From: SIG440 sp045587485
GTDB lineage: Bacteria; Bacillota; Clostridia; Monoglobales; Monoglobaceae
NCBI GenBank assembly: GCA_045587485.1
Contig: JAZNCI010000028.1
Location: 1-9,426, forward strand
Length of the DNA: 9,426 bases
Reading direction: 5' to 3'
The number at the start of each line of letters is the position of its first letter. Within the stretch, counting starts at the first letter, position 1. Of this stretch, positions 1 to 6,567 are shown piece after piece. Under the pieces are notes generated by a model, which saw only the letters and a program-made list of their open reading frames with translations, was not told the DNA's origin and ran no database searches. The translations under genes were made by a program, and so were the position numbers.

Positions 1-839
1 TTAATGTCAAAGAAGAAAACGGAGTAATAAGCGAAGTTAAAAACAGAACCGGAATGTGGGCATGGAAACATCCTCATCACGACGGAACTGTTACTTATAC
101 AAAGCTTGAAGGAAGCGTTGTTCTTGACAAAGTGGATTTTGGATATGTTCCTGAAAAACAAGTTTTACACGATATTTCACTTTATGCCGAACCCGGACAA
201 AAGATTGCCTTTGTAGGTGCAACGGGTGCAGGAAAAACCACAATCACCAATCTGATTAATCGTTTTTATGATATTGCCGACGGTAAGATACGTTATGACG
301 GTATTAATATTAATAAAATTAAAAAAGCAGACCTTCGCCGTTCTCTCGGTGTTGTTCTGCAAGACGTAAATCTGTTTACGGGGACTGTCATGGATAATAT
401 AAGATACGGTAACCCATATGCAACTGATGATGAGTGCATTGCTGCCGCAAAACTTGCTAATGCTGACGGATTTATCCGTATGCTCCCCCAAGGGTATAAT
501 ACTGTTTTAAAAGGCGACGGCAGTGGACTTTCACAAGGACAAAGACAGCTTATATCTATTGCGCGTGCCGCAGTTTCAAATCCGCCGGTTATGATTTTGG
601 ACGAAGCAACATCCTCCATTGATACACGAACAGAAAAGTTAGTTCAGGAAGGTATGGATAAGCTTATGAAAGGCAGAACGGTTTTTGTGATTGCGCACAG
701 ACTGTCAACGGTTAAAAATTCTGATGTTATTATGGTGCTTGACAAAGGAAGAATTATCGAACGTGGAAATCACGAAAAACTGATTGCTGATAAAGGAACA
801 TATTATCAGCTTTATACCGGAGCATTTGAGCTTGACTAA
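1..839 (+). CDS. ABC exporter, C-terminal ATP-binding domain (5' partial)
   Basis: This is the nucleotide-binding end of an ABC exporter of the MsbA/LmrCD/BmrCD type, in which ATP hydrolysis drives export through a fused membrane domain. The frame is open from base 3 to the window edge, so the ATG at 54 is an internal Met and the transmembrane part lies upstream, outside the window. Numbered from that Met, the visible motifs are Walker A GATGAGKTT (55-63), Q-loop Gln103, signature LSQGQ (159-163), Walker B VMILDE (179-184, catalytic Glu184), D-loop SSID (187-190) and switch His215. All are canonical, so this site should hydrolyse ATP. The ending YYQLYTGAFELD is typical of one half of heterodimeric exporters in Firmicutes; a partner half would be expected just upstream. 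The substrate cannot be told from the sequence. No hairpin terminator is evident before the regulator gene, so read-through is possible. Confidence 0.95.
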   Translation, partial: NVKEENGVISEVKNRTGMWAWKHPHHDGTVTYTKLEGSVVLDKVDFGYVPEKQVLHDISLYAEPGQKIAFVGATGAGKTTITNLINRFYDIADGKIRYDGININKIKKADLRRSLGVVLQDVNLFTGTVMDNIRYGNPYATDDECIAAAKLANADGFIRMLPQGYNTVLKGDGSGLSQGQRQLISIARAAVSNPPVMILDEATSSIDTRTEKLVQEGMDKLMKGRTVFVIAHRLSTVKNSDVIMVLDKGRIIERGNHEKLIADKGTYYQLYTGAFELD

Positions 840-858
840 ATTGGGATGAATATTTGAT

Positions 859-902
859 TTTACAAATGCCTTTAGCTAGTCTTAAGGATTATGTGATAAA
901 AT
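859..902 (+). promoter_or_regulatory. Putative autoregulated promoter of the two-component system
   Basis: Three half-sites lie exactly 11 bp apart: TTTACA (859-864), CTTTAG (870-875) and CTTAAG (881-886). They are followed by an extended -10, TG-A-TAAAAT (894-902). No good -35 sits at the usual distance; the last half-site occupies the place next to it, as at activator-dependent promoters bound by OmpR-family regulators, which recognise direct repeats one helical turn apart. The same layout recurs at 2900-2943. Binding by the adjacent regulator is inference. Confidence 0.5.
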
Positions 903-929
903 GTCGTTCAGGAAAGTGCAGGTGATATG

Positions 930-1604
930 ATGAGGCTTTTAGTTGCAGAGGATGATCCGCGGTTATTAAAATCATTGGTTCATATCTTAGAAGTAAATAA
1001 ATTTGTTGTTGACGGTGTTTCAACAGGTGATGATGCACTTTTGTATGCACAATCAAAAGAATACGATGGTATAATACTGGATATTATGATGCCTGGGCTT
1101 GACGGAATACAGGTGCTTAAGAAAATCAGAGAAGAAAATATTACCACACCTACCTTGTTTTTGACAGCACGAACGGAGGTTCCTCAACGGATTGAAGGCC
1201 TGAATGCCGGAGCTGACGATTATCTTGCAAAGCCTTTTTACAACGGTGAACTGATAGCAAGAGTTCGGGCAATGCTTCGGCGAAAAGATAATTATACACC
1301 GGACCTGATAAAATATAACGGATTGGTTTTAAATCGTTCTACCTACCAGATGAGTTTCAATGATGAAATTCAAATATTAAGCGGCAAGGAATTTCAAATA
1401 ATCGAAATGCTTATGACTAACCCCAATAGTATCATTCAGATTGAACACTTTATGACGCATATATGGGGTTGGAATACCGAAGTTGATACGAGTGTAGTTT
1501 GGGTTCACGTTTCTAATTTGCGAAAGAAAATAAATAGACTTAAAGCTCCGGTTGAAATAAAATATCTGCGTTCGGCAGGATATATTTTGGAGGCAAAGCA
1601 ATGA
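930..1604 (+). CDS. OmpR-family response regulator (VanR-like)
   Basis: This is a cytoplasmic DNA-binding response regulator, phosphorylated by the sensor kinase encoded immediately after it. Residues 1-117 form the receiver domain, with the acidic pocket Glu7/Asp8/Asp9, phosphoacceptor Asp51 (in LDIMMPGLDG), Thr79 (FLTAR) and Lys101 (LAKPF) all intact. Residues about 128-220 form the winged-helix DNA-binding domain, with VSNLRKKI in the recognition helix and the usual end YLRSAGYIL. Two adjacent ATGs (927 and 930) are possible. The preceding AGGTGAT (920-926) touches the first and leaves 3 nt before the second, so 930 is preferred (224 aa; 225 aa from 927). The stop overlaps the kinase start as ATGA, which implies translational coupling. 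The 11-bp repeats upstream suggest autoregulation. The genuine target genes are not shown by the sequence, but the operon at 3046 carries a matching site. Confidence 0.95.
   Translation: MRLLVAEDDPRLLKSLVHILEVNKFVVDGVSTGDDALLYAQSKEYDGIILDIMMPGLDGIQVLKKIREENITTPTLFLTARTEVPQRIEGLNAGADDYLAKPFYNGELIARVRAMLRRKDNYTPDLIKYNGLVLNRSTYQMSFNDEIQILSGKEFQIIEMLMTNPNSIIQIEHFMTHIWGWNTEVDTSVVWVHVSNLRKKINRLKAPVEIKYLRSAGYILEAKQ
1589..1593 (+). promoter_or_regulatory. Ribosome binding site for the sensor kinase
   Basis: GGAGG lies inside the end of the regulator gene, 7 nt before the ATG at 1601. This fixes the kinase start at the ATGA overlap and argues for coupled translation of the pair. Confidence 0.8.
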
Positions 1605-2830
1605 TATTAAGCATACGAAAAAAGCTCATTGCTACAAGTGCAATCGCAGTAATTCTGGCGCTCACAAGTATTTTTGCTGTTGTTCTTCTTACAAGTATAT
1701 CTCAACTTAACAACACACTTGATACAATAACAGATTTGATTTGCATGAATGGCGGTATGTTTCCTGAGGTTAATGAAAAAACATCACCTTTACCCAAAAT
1801 GTATATTCCATCTGAAAGGCTTATTACAGAAGAAACTCAATTTAGTACGCGTTTTTTTACAGTTTGGCTTGATGAGAACAAAAATGTTGTGTCAGAAAAT
1901 ATAGACTCTATTGCATCGCTGTCAAAAAAAGAAATAGATGATTACGGAAAGTGCGCGGTTAATAAAAAAGCAACACGCGGTTGGATATCCGAATACAGAT
2001 TTAAGGTCGAGAAAGTTGACAATGGTTATATGGCTGTCTTTGTAAATGGGAACGTGAACAGGTTTTTAACATACAGATTGCTTGTAAGTTTTTTCTTGAT
2101 AATGATTGCAAGTGGAATGGGAGTTTTAGTTTTTGTTTTTATTATATCGAAAAAAATTGCAAGACCTATTTATGAAAACTACGAAAAACAAAAACAGTTT
2201 ATAACGGACGCTAATCATGAGTTAAAAACGCCACTAACATTGATCTTATCAAATCTTGAAATTTTAGAAGCTGAGATAGGTAAAAACGAATGGCTTGAAG
2301 ATATCAAGTATGAAGGGGAACGAATGAAGCATCTTATAAATCAGCTTGTGTCCCTAACACGAATGGATGAGGATAAATCTGACGTATATTTTCTTGAGTT
2401 TGATTTGACAAATACTGTGAAGGATATGGTTTCTGAATTTAAACCTTTTTCCGAAGAAAGAGGAAAGAAATTAAATTTAACAGTTGACGGTACCATAAAG
2501 TATGATGGTAACGAAGGAGATATACGAAAACTAATTTCCATTCTTCTTGATAATGCAGTCAAATACTGCGATAAAAATGGAAATATAGATGTAATAATAG
2601 AAAAAAAGCGTACACCTGTTATTACTGTTGAAAACACATGCAAAGATACTGATAGCATAGAGCTTGACAAATTATTTGACAGATTTTACAAAGGAGATAA
2701 ATCAAGAGTTTATGACGGTAGCTTTGGTATTGGACTTTCTATTGCAAAAGCCATTGTACAAAAACACTCCGGCGAAATTACACCCTATACAAAACAAAAT
2801 ATAATTGGCTTTAAAATAACATTAAAGTAG
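1601..2830 (+). CDS. Two-component sensor histidine kinase (VanS-like)
   Basis: This membrane-bound sensor kinase is the partner of the regulator upstream and should phosphorylate it. It has a first membrane helix at about residues 10-32, an extracytoplasmic sensor region at about 33-158 with no fold I recognise, and a second helix at about 160-182. There is no clear HAMP domain; the second helix runs almost directly into the dimerisation helix. The H-box is HELKTP with phosphorylated His206. The ATPase domain has an N-box around LLDNAVKY (Asn318), an F-box LFDRFYK (358-364) and a G2 box GSFGIGLS (373-380). The usual G1 box DxGxG is missing, replaced by VENTCKD (343-349); related Firmicutes kinases show the same VxNT form, so this is probably not loss of function. 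Its length of 409 residues is normal. A terminator follows directly, so the pair ends its transcript here. Confidence 0.95.
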   Translation: MILSIRKKLIATSAIAVILALTSIFAVVLLTSISQLNNTLDTITDLICMNGGMFPEVNEKTSPLPKMYIPSERLITEETQFSTRFFTVWLDENKNVVSENIDSIASLSKKEIDDYGKCAVNKKATRGWISEYRFKVEKVDNGYMAVFVNGNVNRFLTYRLLVSFFLIMIASGMGVLVFVFIISKKIARPIYENYEKQKQFITDANHELKTPLTLILSNLEILEAEIGKNEWLEDIKYEGERMKHLINQLVSLTRMDEDKSDVYFLEFDLTNTVKDMVSEFKPFSEERGKKLNLTVDGTIKYDGNEGDIRKLISILLDNAVKYCDKNGNIDVIIEKKRTPVITVENTCKDTDSIELDKLFDRFYKGDKSRVYDGSFGIGLSIAKAIVQKHSGEITPYTKQNIIGFKITLK

Positions 2831-2833
2831 CTT

Positions 2834-2879
2834 AAAATCTTACTTTCAAGCTTGAAAACTTGAAAGTAAGATTTTTTTT
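2834..2879 (+). terminator. Rho-independent terminator after the sensor kinase
   Basis: A perfect 17-bp inverted repeat (arms 2834-2850 and 2859-2875) encloses an 8-nt loop, and its 3' arm merges into a run of eight T (2872-2879). It begins 3 nt after the kinase stop codon. It should separate the two-component transcript from the operon beginning near 2950. Confidence 0.93.
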
Positions 2880-2899
2880 CATTTATTTTTAACACTATA

Positions 2900-2943
2900 T
2901 TCACACTTATCTTTAGGTTGTCTTTAGTCAGCTCATATATAAT
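2900..2943 (+). promoter_or_regulatory. Putative response-regulator-controlled promoter of the downstream operon (P1)
   Basis: Half-sites TTCACA (2900-2905), CTTTAG (2911-2916) and CTTTAG (2922-2927) repeat every 11 bp, followed by a perfect -10 TATAAT (2938-2943). The last half-site starts 16 bp before the -10, the same distance as at 881/897 upstream of the regulator gene. The canonical -35 position (2915-2920) holds AGGTTG, a poor match, so an activator would be needed. The core also reads TCT-N8-TCT (2910-2923), the arrangement known from promoters activated by NisR, another OmpR-family regulator. Binding is inferred, not shown. Confidence 0.55.
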
Positions 2944-2953
2944 ATAACGGTAT

Positions 2954-2982
2954 TTGATATGCTATGTTGTATACAGGATAAT
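2954..2982 (+). promoter_or_regulatory. Second, sigma-A-type promoter of the operon (P2)
   Basis: TTGATA (2954-2959) and GATAAT (2977-2982) are separated by exactly 17 bp, each one base off the sigma-A consensus. The start point would be near 2989, giving a leader of about 55 nt before the ATG at 3046. It lies downstream of P1 and could give basal expression independent of the regulator. Confidence 0.5.
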
Positions 2983-3031
2983 TCTGAAAAAAGTAACATC
3001 AGTGATAGTATGAACCAAAATTTTAGAAGTT

Positions 3032-3041
3032 AGGATGTGAT
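3032..3041 (+). promoter_or_regulatory. Extended ribosome binding site that decides the start at 3046
   Basis: AGGATGTGAT matches the anti-Shine-Dalgarno complement AGGAGGTGAT at nine of ten positions. Its core ends 8 nt before the ATG at 3046. The GTG at 3037 and the ATG at 3040 lie within this element itself, so they are unlikely starts. Confidence 0.6.
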
Positions 3042-3045
3042 GAAA

Positions 3046-3273
3046 ATGGCTAAAGGAAAATATAAAAGAAAAAGGCTGAACAAACTACGCCGCGAAACGC
3101 TGATTCAGGATACAACCCTGCCAACAAAGGTAAAGAACATCTTGAACACTGTAAGAATTTACACCCTGTATGATTTAGATTGTTTTTCTGAACAAGAAAT
3201 CGAAAAAATTCCGGGCATCGGAGAAAGATATTTAGCACAAATTAAAGAATTGAAGAAAAATAAGGAGGATTAA
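3046..3273 (+). CDS. Small protein resembling the RNA polymerase alpha C-terminal domain (helix-hairpin-helix)
   Basis: This 75-residue cytoplasmic protein begins with a strongly basic tail (residues 3-16, rich in Lys/Arg). Residues 25-70 align without gaps to the C-terminal domain of the RNA polymerase alpha subunit as I recall it from E. coli: N31 matches Asn268, the hairpin IPGIG (55-59) matches TPNLG with Gly59 at Gly296, K28 stands for Arg265 and R61 for Lys298. Two further DNA-contact positions differ (Tyr62 for Ser299, Gln65 for Glu302). In the polymerase this domain binds AT-rich DNA and activators; whether this copy binds DNA, sigma or the next protein is unknown. The polymerase alpha N-terminal domain is absent and no broken copy is seen nearby. 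It is first in the operon and ends 6 nt before the next gene. A generic helix-hairpin-helix protein is the alternative reading. The start was chosen from the ribosome binding site at 3032-3041; longer forms would begin at 3040 or 3037 (GTG). Confidence 0.8.
   Translation: MAKGKYKRKRLNKLRRETLIQDTTLPTKVKNILNTVRIYTLYDLDCFSEQEIEKIPGIGERYLAQIKELKKNKED
3262..3268 (+). promoter_or_regulatory. Ribosome binding site for the sigma-like/cyclophilin fusion
   Basis: AAGGAGG lies in the last codons of the upstream small gene. It sits 11 nt before the ATG at 3280 and 14 nt before the ATG at 3283, so the first of the two adjacent ATGs is preferred. Confidence 0.65.
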
Positions 3274-3279
3274 GCAGAA

Positions 3280-4671
3280 ATGATGTCAAACTTCAAAAAG
3301 GCTCAAAAGGGCAATGCTCAAGAATTGGAAAACATATTAAAAGAAAATATTAAAGATGTATATTTTATGCTTAAAACTATGCTGGGTGAAGGTCAGAAAA
3401 CAGAAAGTGCAACCGTTTCTATTTTCAAGAAAATATTACCGCAAGTTTTCAATAAAGAAATTAACAGCGATACAGAACTGTCATCCGCACTTATTATGGA
3501 AGCAGCAAAATATTGCAAAAGAATTTTAGATAAAGAATATAAAGCATTTAAGGTTCCTAAAAATGGAAATTATTTATACAGTTCTTATGATGATTTGTCC
3601 ATCACGCAGAATGACAATATGTGCGGTATTGTTTTAAAAGCACTTCCGATGTTTCATAAATTTGTTTATCTGTTAAGGTATATATACAATTATGAAACTA
3701 AGCAAATTTCTGAAATTATAAAAATAAATGCAGATACCATCGATGTGATTTTGAATGCAGAAGAAGTGCATTTAGGCAGAATTGAAATTGCAGCAAAGAA
3801 CAAAGGATGCTTAGCCAAAACGATAAATGCGGATGAATTTCATATGAAACTGTTGACTATGAAGAATAACGCAGATTTACCCAACAACATAGTAAAAACA
3901 ATTTTTCTCATGGCTGATAAACTAAGTGCACCGATAAAAGCAAAAGAAACAAAGAAAAAAATCAAAATAACCCTTATAGCGGTTCTTTCTTTACTGATTG
4001 TAGGAATCATTGCCGGTACATTTATTCATACAAACAGCTTTACATCAACAGAAGCAATCGGAGGAGCAGACGGAGAAACTGACATCACCATAACAGATAA
4101 CACTAATACCGAAGCTGACATCTCTGTAACAGATAGCAGCAATACAGGAGATATGCATGATGCTTCATCTAATGAGGAATTTACACATCACGCTGATATC
4201 CAAATTGAAAATCACGGAACCATAACTATTGGATTAAACGGGAACGTGGCACCGAAGACGGTTGAAAATTTTGTAAAACTTGCAAACGAAGGCTTTTATG
4301 ACGGCCTTACCTTCCATAGAATTATGGACGGATTTATGATGCAGGGTGGCGATCCCAACGGAGACGGCACAGGTGGAAGTGATGAAAATGTTGTCGGCGA
4401 ATTTTCAGAAAACGGATATGAAAACAACATATCTCATACAAGAGGCACAATATCTATGGCTCGCTCAAGCGATTATGACAGCGGCAGTTCACAGTTTTTC
4501 ATAGTTCATGAGGACAGTACATTTTTAGACGGACAGTATGCAGCTTTCGGTCAGGTAACAGAAGGAATGGATATTGTAGACGAAATCTGCACAAAGTCGA
4601 ATCCGACTGATGATAACGGTACTATTCCTAAAGAGGAACAACCTGTTATTTCGTCTATAACAATAAGGTAA
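3280..4671 (+). CDS. Membrane-anchored fusion: sigma-factor-like domain plus extracytoplasmic cyclophilin (peptidyl-prolyl isomerase)
   Basis: This 463-residue protein has three parts. Residues about 8-168 resemble an ECF sigma factor: region 2-like from AQKGN to CKRIL (8-83), then region 4-like (118-168) with LKALPMF, LLRYIYNYETKQISEI and a final helix TIDVILNAEEVHL. That last helix lacks the basic residues expected for -35 DNA contact, so the domain may be degenerate. Residues 222-228 are basic and precede one membrane helix (229-249), placing the N-terminus inside and the rest outside. A Thr/Asp/Asn-rich linker (252-302) leads to a cyclophilin domain (303-463) with FHRIMDGFMMQGGDP (345-359; Arg347, Phe352 and Gln355 match CypA Arg55, Phe60 and Gln63) and SSQFFI (403-408, Phe407 matching Phe113). 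The isomerase should be active on exported or surface proteins. The cyclophilin call is firm and the sigma-like call moderate. A SD site 11 nt before the first of two ATGs supports the start. Confidence 0.88.
   Translation: MMSNFKKAQKGNAQELENILKENIKDVYFMLKTMLGEGQKTESATVSIFKKILPQVFNKEINSDTELSSALIMEAAKYCKRILDKEYKAFKVPKNGNYLYSSYDDLSITQNDNMCGIVLKALPMFHKFVYLLRYIYNYETKQISEIIKINADTIDVILNAEEVHLGRIEIAAKNKGCLAKTINADEFHMKLLTMKNNADLPNNIVKTIFLMADKLSAPIKAKETKKKIKITLIAVLSLLIVGIIAGTFIHTNSFTSTEAIGGADGETDITITDNTNTEADISVTDSSNTGDMHDASSNEEFTHHADIQIENHGTITIGLNGNVAPKTVENFVKLANEGFYDGLTFHRIMDGFMMQGGDPNGDGTGGSDENVVGEFSENGYENNISHTRGTISMARSSDYDSGSSQFFIVHEDSTFLDGQYAAFGQVTEGMDIVDEICTKSNPTDDNGTIPKEEQPVISSITIR
4075..4146 (+). 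repeat. 36-bp tandem duplication in the cyclophilin linker
   Basis: Two adjacent 36-bp units (4075-4110 and 4111-4146) agree at 28 of 36 bases. They encode ETDITITDNTNT and EADISVTDSSNT, residues 266-289. The unit sits wholly in the low-complexity stalk between the membrane helix and the cyclophilin, so it changes linker length in frame without touching either domain. Confidence 0.8.
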
Positions 4672-4687
4672 GGAGGTAAATACAGAA

Positions 4688-5707
4688 ATGATTGAGGTTA
4701 TAAACTTAACAAAAAACTACGGAAATCATACTGCAGTAGACAATCTTTCGTTTTCTATCGAAAACGGACATGTGTATGGCTTTTTAGGGCCTAACGGTGC
4801 CGGAAAATCTACTACTATGAACATTATTACAGGTTGCCTTGCCGCAACCGAAGGAACTGTAAAAATAGACGGATATGACATTTATGAAAATCCGGTTGAA
4901 GCAAAAAAATGTATCGGCTATCTGCCGGAGCAGCCGCCCCTTTATATGAACGAAACACCCGTTGACTATCTTATGTTTGTTGGTGAAGCAAAGGGTTTAA
5001 AGGGCGAAGAACTAAAAAGACAAGTAGAATTGGTTATAGAAAAGACAAAACTTAGCGAGATGCGCCATAAAGCCATTGGGAAATTATCTAAAGGATATAA
5101 ACAGAGGGTTGGTATCGCACAGGCGATTTTAGGAAACCCCAAGGTTATCATTTTAGACGAACCTACAATCGGGCTTGATCCGATACAGATTATTGAAATC
5201 AGAGATTTAATCAAAGAGCTTGGCGAAGAACACACAGTAATATTCAGCTCACATATTTTGTCTGAGGTTCAGGCAATTTGTGATAAGATACTCATTATAT
5301 CAAAGGGAAAGCTGATTGCCTTTGATGATGCAGATAATCTTGAAAAAACAATGTCACAAACGAATACTATTACATTTATCGCAGAAACAGATGAAACTAC
5401 AGCACAGGATGTATTGTGGAGCAATGAATGTATTTCGGAAGCATCGTTTATATCAAAAGAAGAAGGTTATACAGAAGGTACTATAAAAACCGGTTGCGAT
5501 GATATAAGAGCTGTATGTAAGGATATATTTATAGCGTTTGCAGAAAAACAGATACCCCTTGTTGAACTAAAATCCAAGAAGGCGAATATTGAGGATATAT
5601 TTATTGAGCTTGCAGGCAGTGTTCATGAGGAAACGGAGACTGAAGCAGAAGCTGAAGATACTGTTGTGCCTGAAAATATTGAGGAAAGCGAGGTCGAGGA
5701 GTTATGA
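4688..5707 (+). CDS. ABC transporter ATP-binding protein (CcmA/GldA-like) with acidic C-terminal tail
   Basis: This is the cytoplasmic ATPase of an ABC-2 type transporter and partner of the permease that follows. The ATPase core shows Walker A GPNGAGKST (34-42), Q-loop Gln82, signature LSKGY (133-137), Walker B VIILDE (153-158, catalytic Glu158) and switch His189, all canonical. Residues about 215-310 form the extra C-terminal domain common in NatA/CcmA/GldA-type ATPases. After it comes an unusual tail (313-339) made almost entirely of Glu, Asp, Thr and small residues, with no basic residue, beyond the usual family end. The GGAGG site at 4672-4676 overlaps the upstream stop by context and sits 11 nt before the ATG. 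The stop overlaps the permease start by 4 bp (ATGA), so translation is coupled. The transported substrate is unknown; the neighbouring GldG and DUF4340 proteins place it in the GldA/GldF/GldG-like group rather than a simple drug exporter. Confidence 0.95.
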   Translation: MIEVINLTKNYGNHTAVDNLSFSIENGHVYGFLGPNGAGKSTTMNIITGCLAATEGTVKIDGYDIYENPVEAKKCIGYLPEQPPLYMNETPVDYLMFVGEAKGLKGEELKRQVELVIEKTKLSEMRHKAIGKLSKGYKQRVGIAQAILGNPKVIILDEPTIGLDPIQIIEIRDLIKELGEEHTVIFSSHILSEVQAICDKILIISKGKLIAFDDADNLEKTMSQTNTITFIAETDETTAQDVLWSNECISEASFISKEEGYTEGTIKTGCDDIRAVCKDIFIAFAEKQIPLVELKSKKANIEDIFIELAGSVHEETETEAEAEDTVVPENIEESEVEEL

Positions 5708-6567
5708 TTGCAGTTTTAAAGCATGAGTTAAAAATCTATTTCCATTCAATAACCGCATACATATTCGGTGCGTTTTTATTGTTGTTTGTAGGAATAGGAG
5801 CGCTTTTGTATAACATTCAGGCAGCAGTTGCTAACTTTGAATTTGTGTTTAGCTTTTGCAGTCTGATTTTTGTTGTCATTGTTCCCATCCTGACAATGAG
5901 AGTTATAGCAGAGGAACGCAAGCAGAAAACAGACCAGCTTCTATATTCTCTGCCTCTGTCAACAACAAAGGTAATTCTCGGCAAATATCTTGCATTACTT
6001 GCAGTATATGTTGTTCCGCTTTGTATCATAGCAATATATCCGATTGTGTTTTCACAATTCGGCGATGTATACCTCTTAACATCATACGGCACATTATTTG
6101 CATTTTTTATGCTTGGCGCAGCACTGATGTCTGCGGGTGTATTTATTTCATCGCTGACAGAAAATCAGGGCTTTGCGGCAGGTATCGGAATTGCCGTAAT
6201 ACTTTTCAATTACTACAGTGTAAGTCTGTCGGAAAATGTATCGGCAACGGCACAGGGTTCGTTCGTCACAATATTGATATTATCAGTGCTTATCGGTGTT
6301 GTTGTGAAGTTTCTTACCAAGCGTGACAACTTAGGTCTATATGTCGGTGGAGGACTCGCAGGAATATCGCTGATTATGTTCTGGCTTAACAGAGATGCAT
6401 TTGAAGGACTTGTCCCTGAAATAATGGCAAAACTTTCGCTTTTTGAACGCCTTAACACCTTTGTAAACGGCGTATTTGATATGACTGCAATCATATATTA
6501 TGTCAGTGTCATAGCCTTCTTTTTATTCTTATCAGTCCAGTCTCTGGAGAAAAGGAGGTACAATTAA
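5704..6567 (+). CDS. ABC-2 type permease (GldF-like)
   Basis: This 287-residue integral membrane protein is the transmembrane channel for the ATPase encoded just before it. Hydrophobic segments lie at about residues 18-38, 48-66, 93-115, 128-151, 156-175, 187-203, 211-228 and 262-280; six are clear and two are weaker. The cytoplasmic stretch RVIAEERKQKTDQLLYSLPLS (66-86) is the signature coupling segment of ABC-2 permeases, and LFERLNTFVNGVFDM (246-260), followed by a last helix and LEKRR, is typical of GldF-like members. The GAGGAG at 5696-5701 is only 2 nt from the ATG, so initiation probably depends on coupling through the 4-bp overlap with the ATPase gene. It ends directly against the next start codon. 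The substrate is not deducible. Confidence 0.93.
   Translation: MIAVLKHELKIYFHSITAYIFGAFLLLFVGIGALLYNIQAAVANFEFVFSFCSLIFVVIVPILTMRVIAEERKQKTDQLLYSLPLSTTKVILGKYLALLAVYVVPLCIIAIYPIVFSQFGDVYLLTSYGTLFAFFMLGAALMSAGVFISSLTENQGFAAGIGIAVILFNYYSVSLSENVSATAQGSFVTILILSVLIGVVVKFLTKRDNLGLYVGGGLAGISLIMFWLNRDAFEGLVPEIMAKLSLFERLNTFVNGVFDMTAIIYYVSVIAFFLFLSVQSLEKRRYN

Noticed and set aside
54..56. ATG at 54 as the start of the first gene
   Set aside because: The frame is open upstream to base 3, no ribosome binding site precedes it, and an ABC exporter half needs a membrane domain before this point.
2341..2670. 109-codon open frame on the - strand inside the kinase gene
   Set aside because: It is Ser/Phe-rich, as expected from the complement of a Lys/Glu-rich gene, and has no independent support.
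2834..2879. The inverted repeat as a regulatory operator or attachment site
   Set aside because: The stem, short loop and T-run placed 3 nt after a stop codon are fully explained by an intrinsic terminator.
2968..2975. Palindrome TGTATACA as an operator
   Set aside because: It is only 8 bp long in AT-rich sequence, occurs once, and lies in the P2 spacer; this is not enough to call a site.
3037..3042. GTG 3037 or ATG 3040 as the start of the alpha-CTD-like gene
   Set aside because: Both lie inside the extended ribosome binding site AGGATGTGAT (3032-3041), leaving too little spacing; ATG 3046 fits better.
5856..6326. 156-codon open frame on the + strand inside the permease gene
   Set aside because: It is Cys/Ser-rich with no recognisable family and lies wholly in another frame of a well-supported permease.
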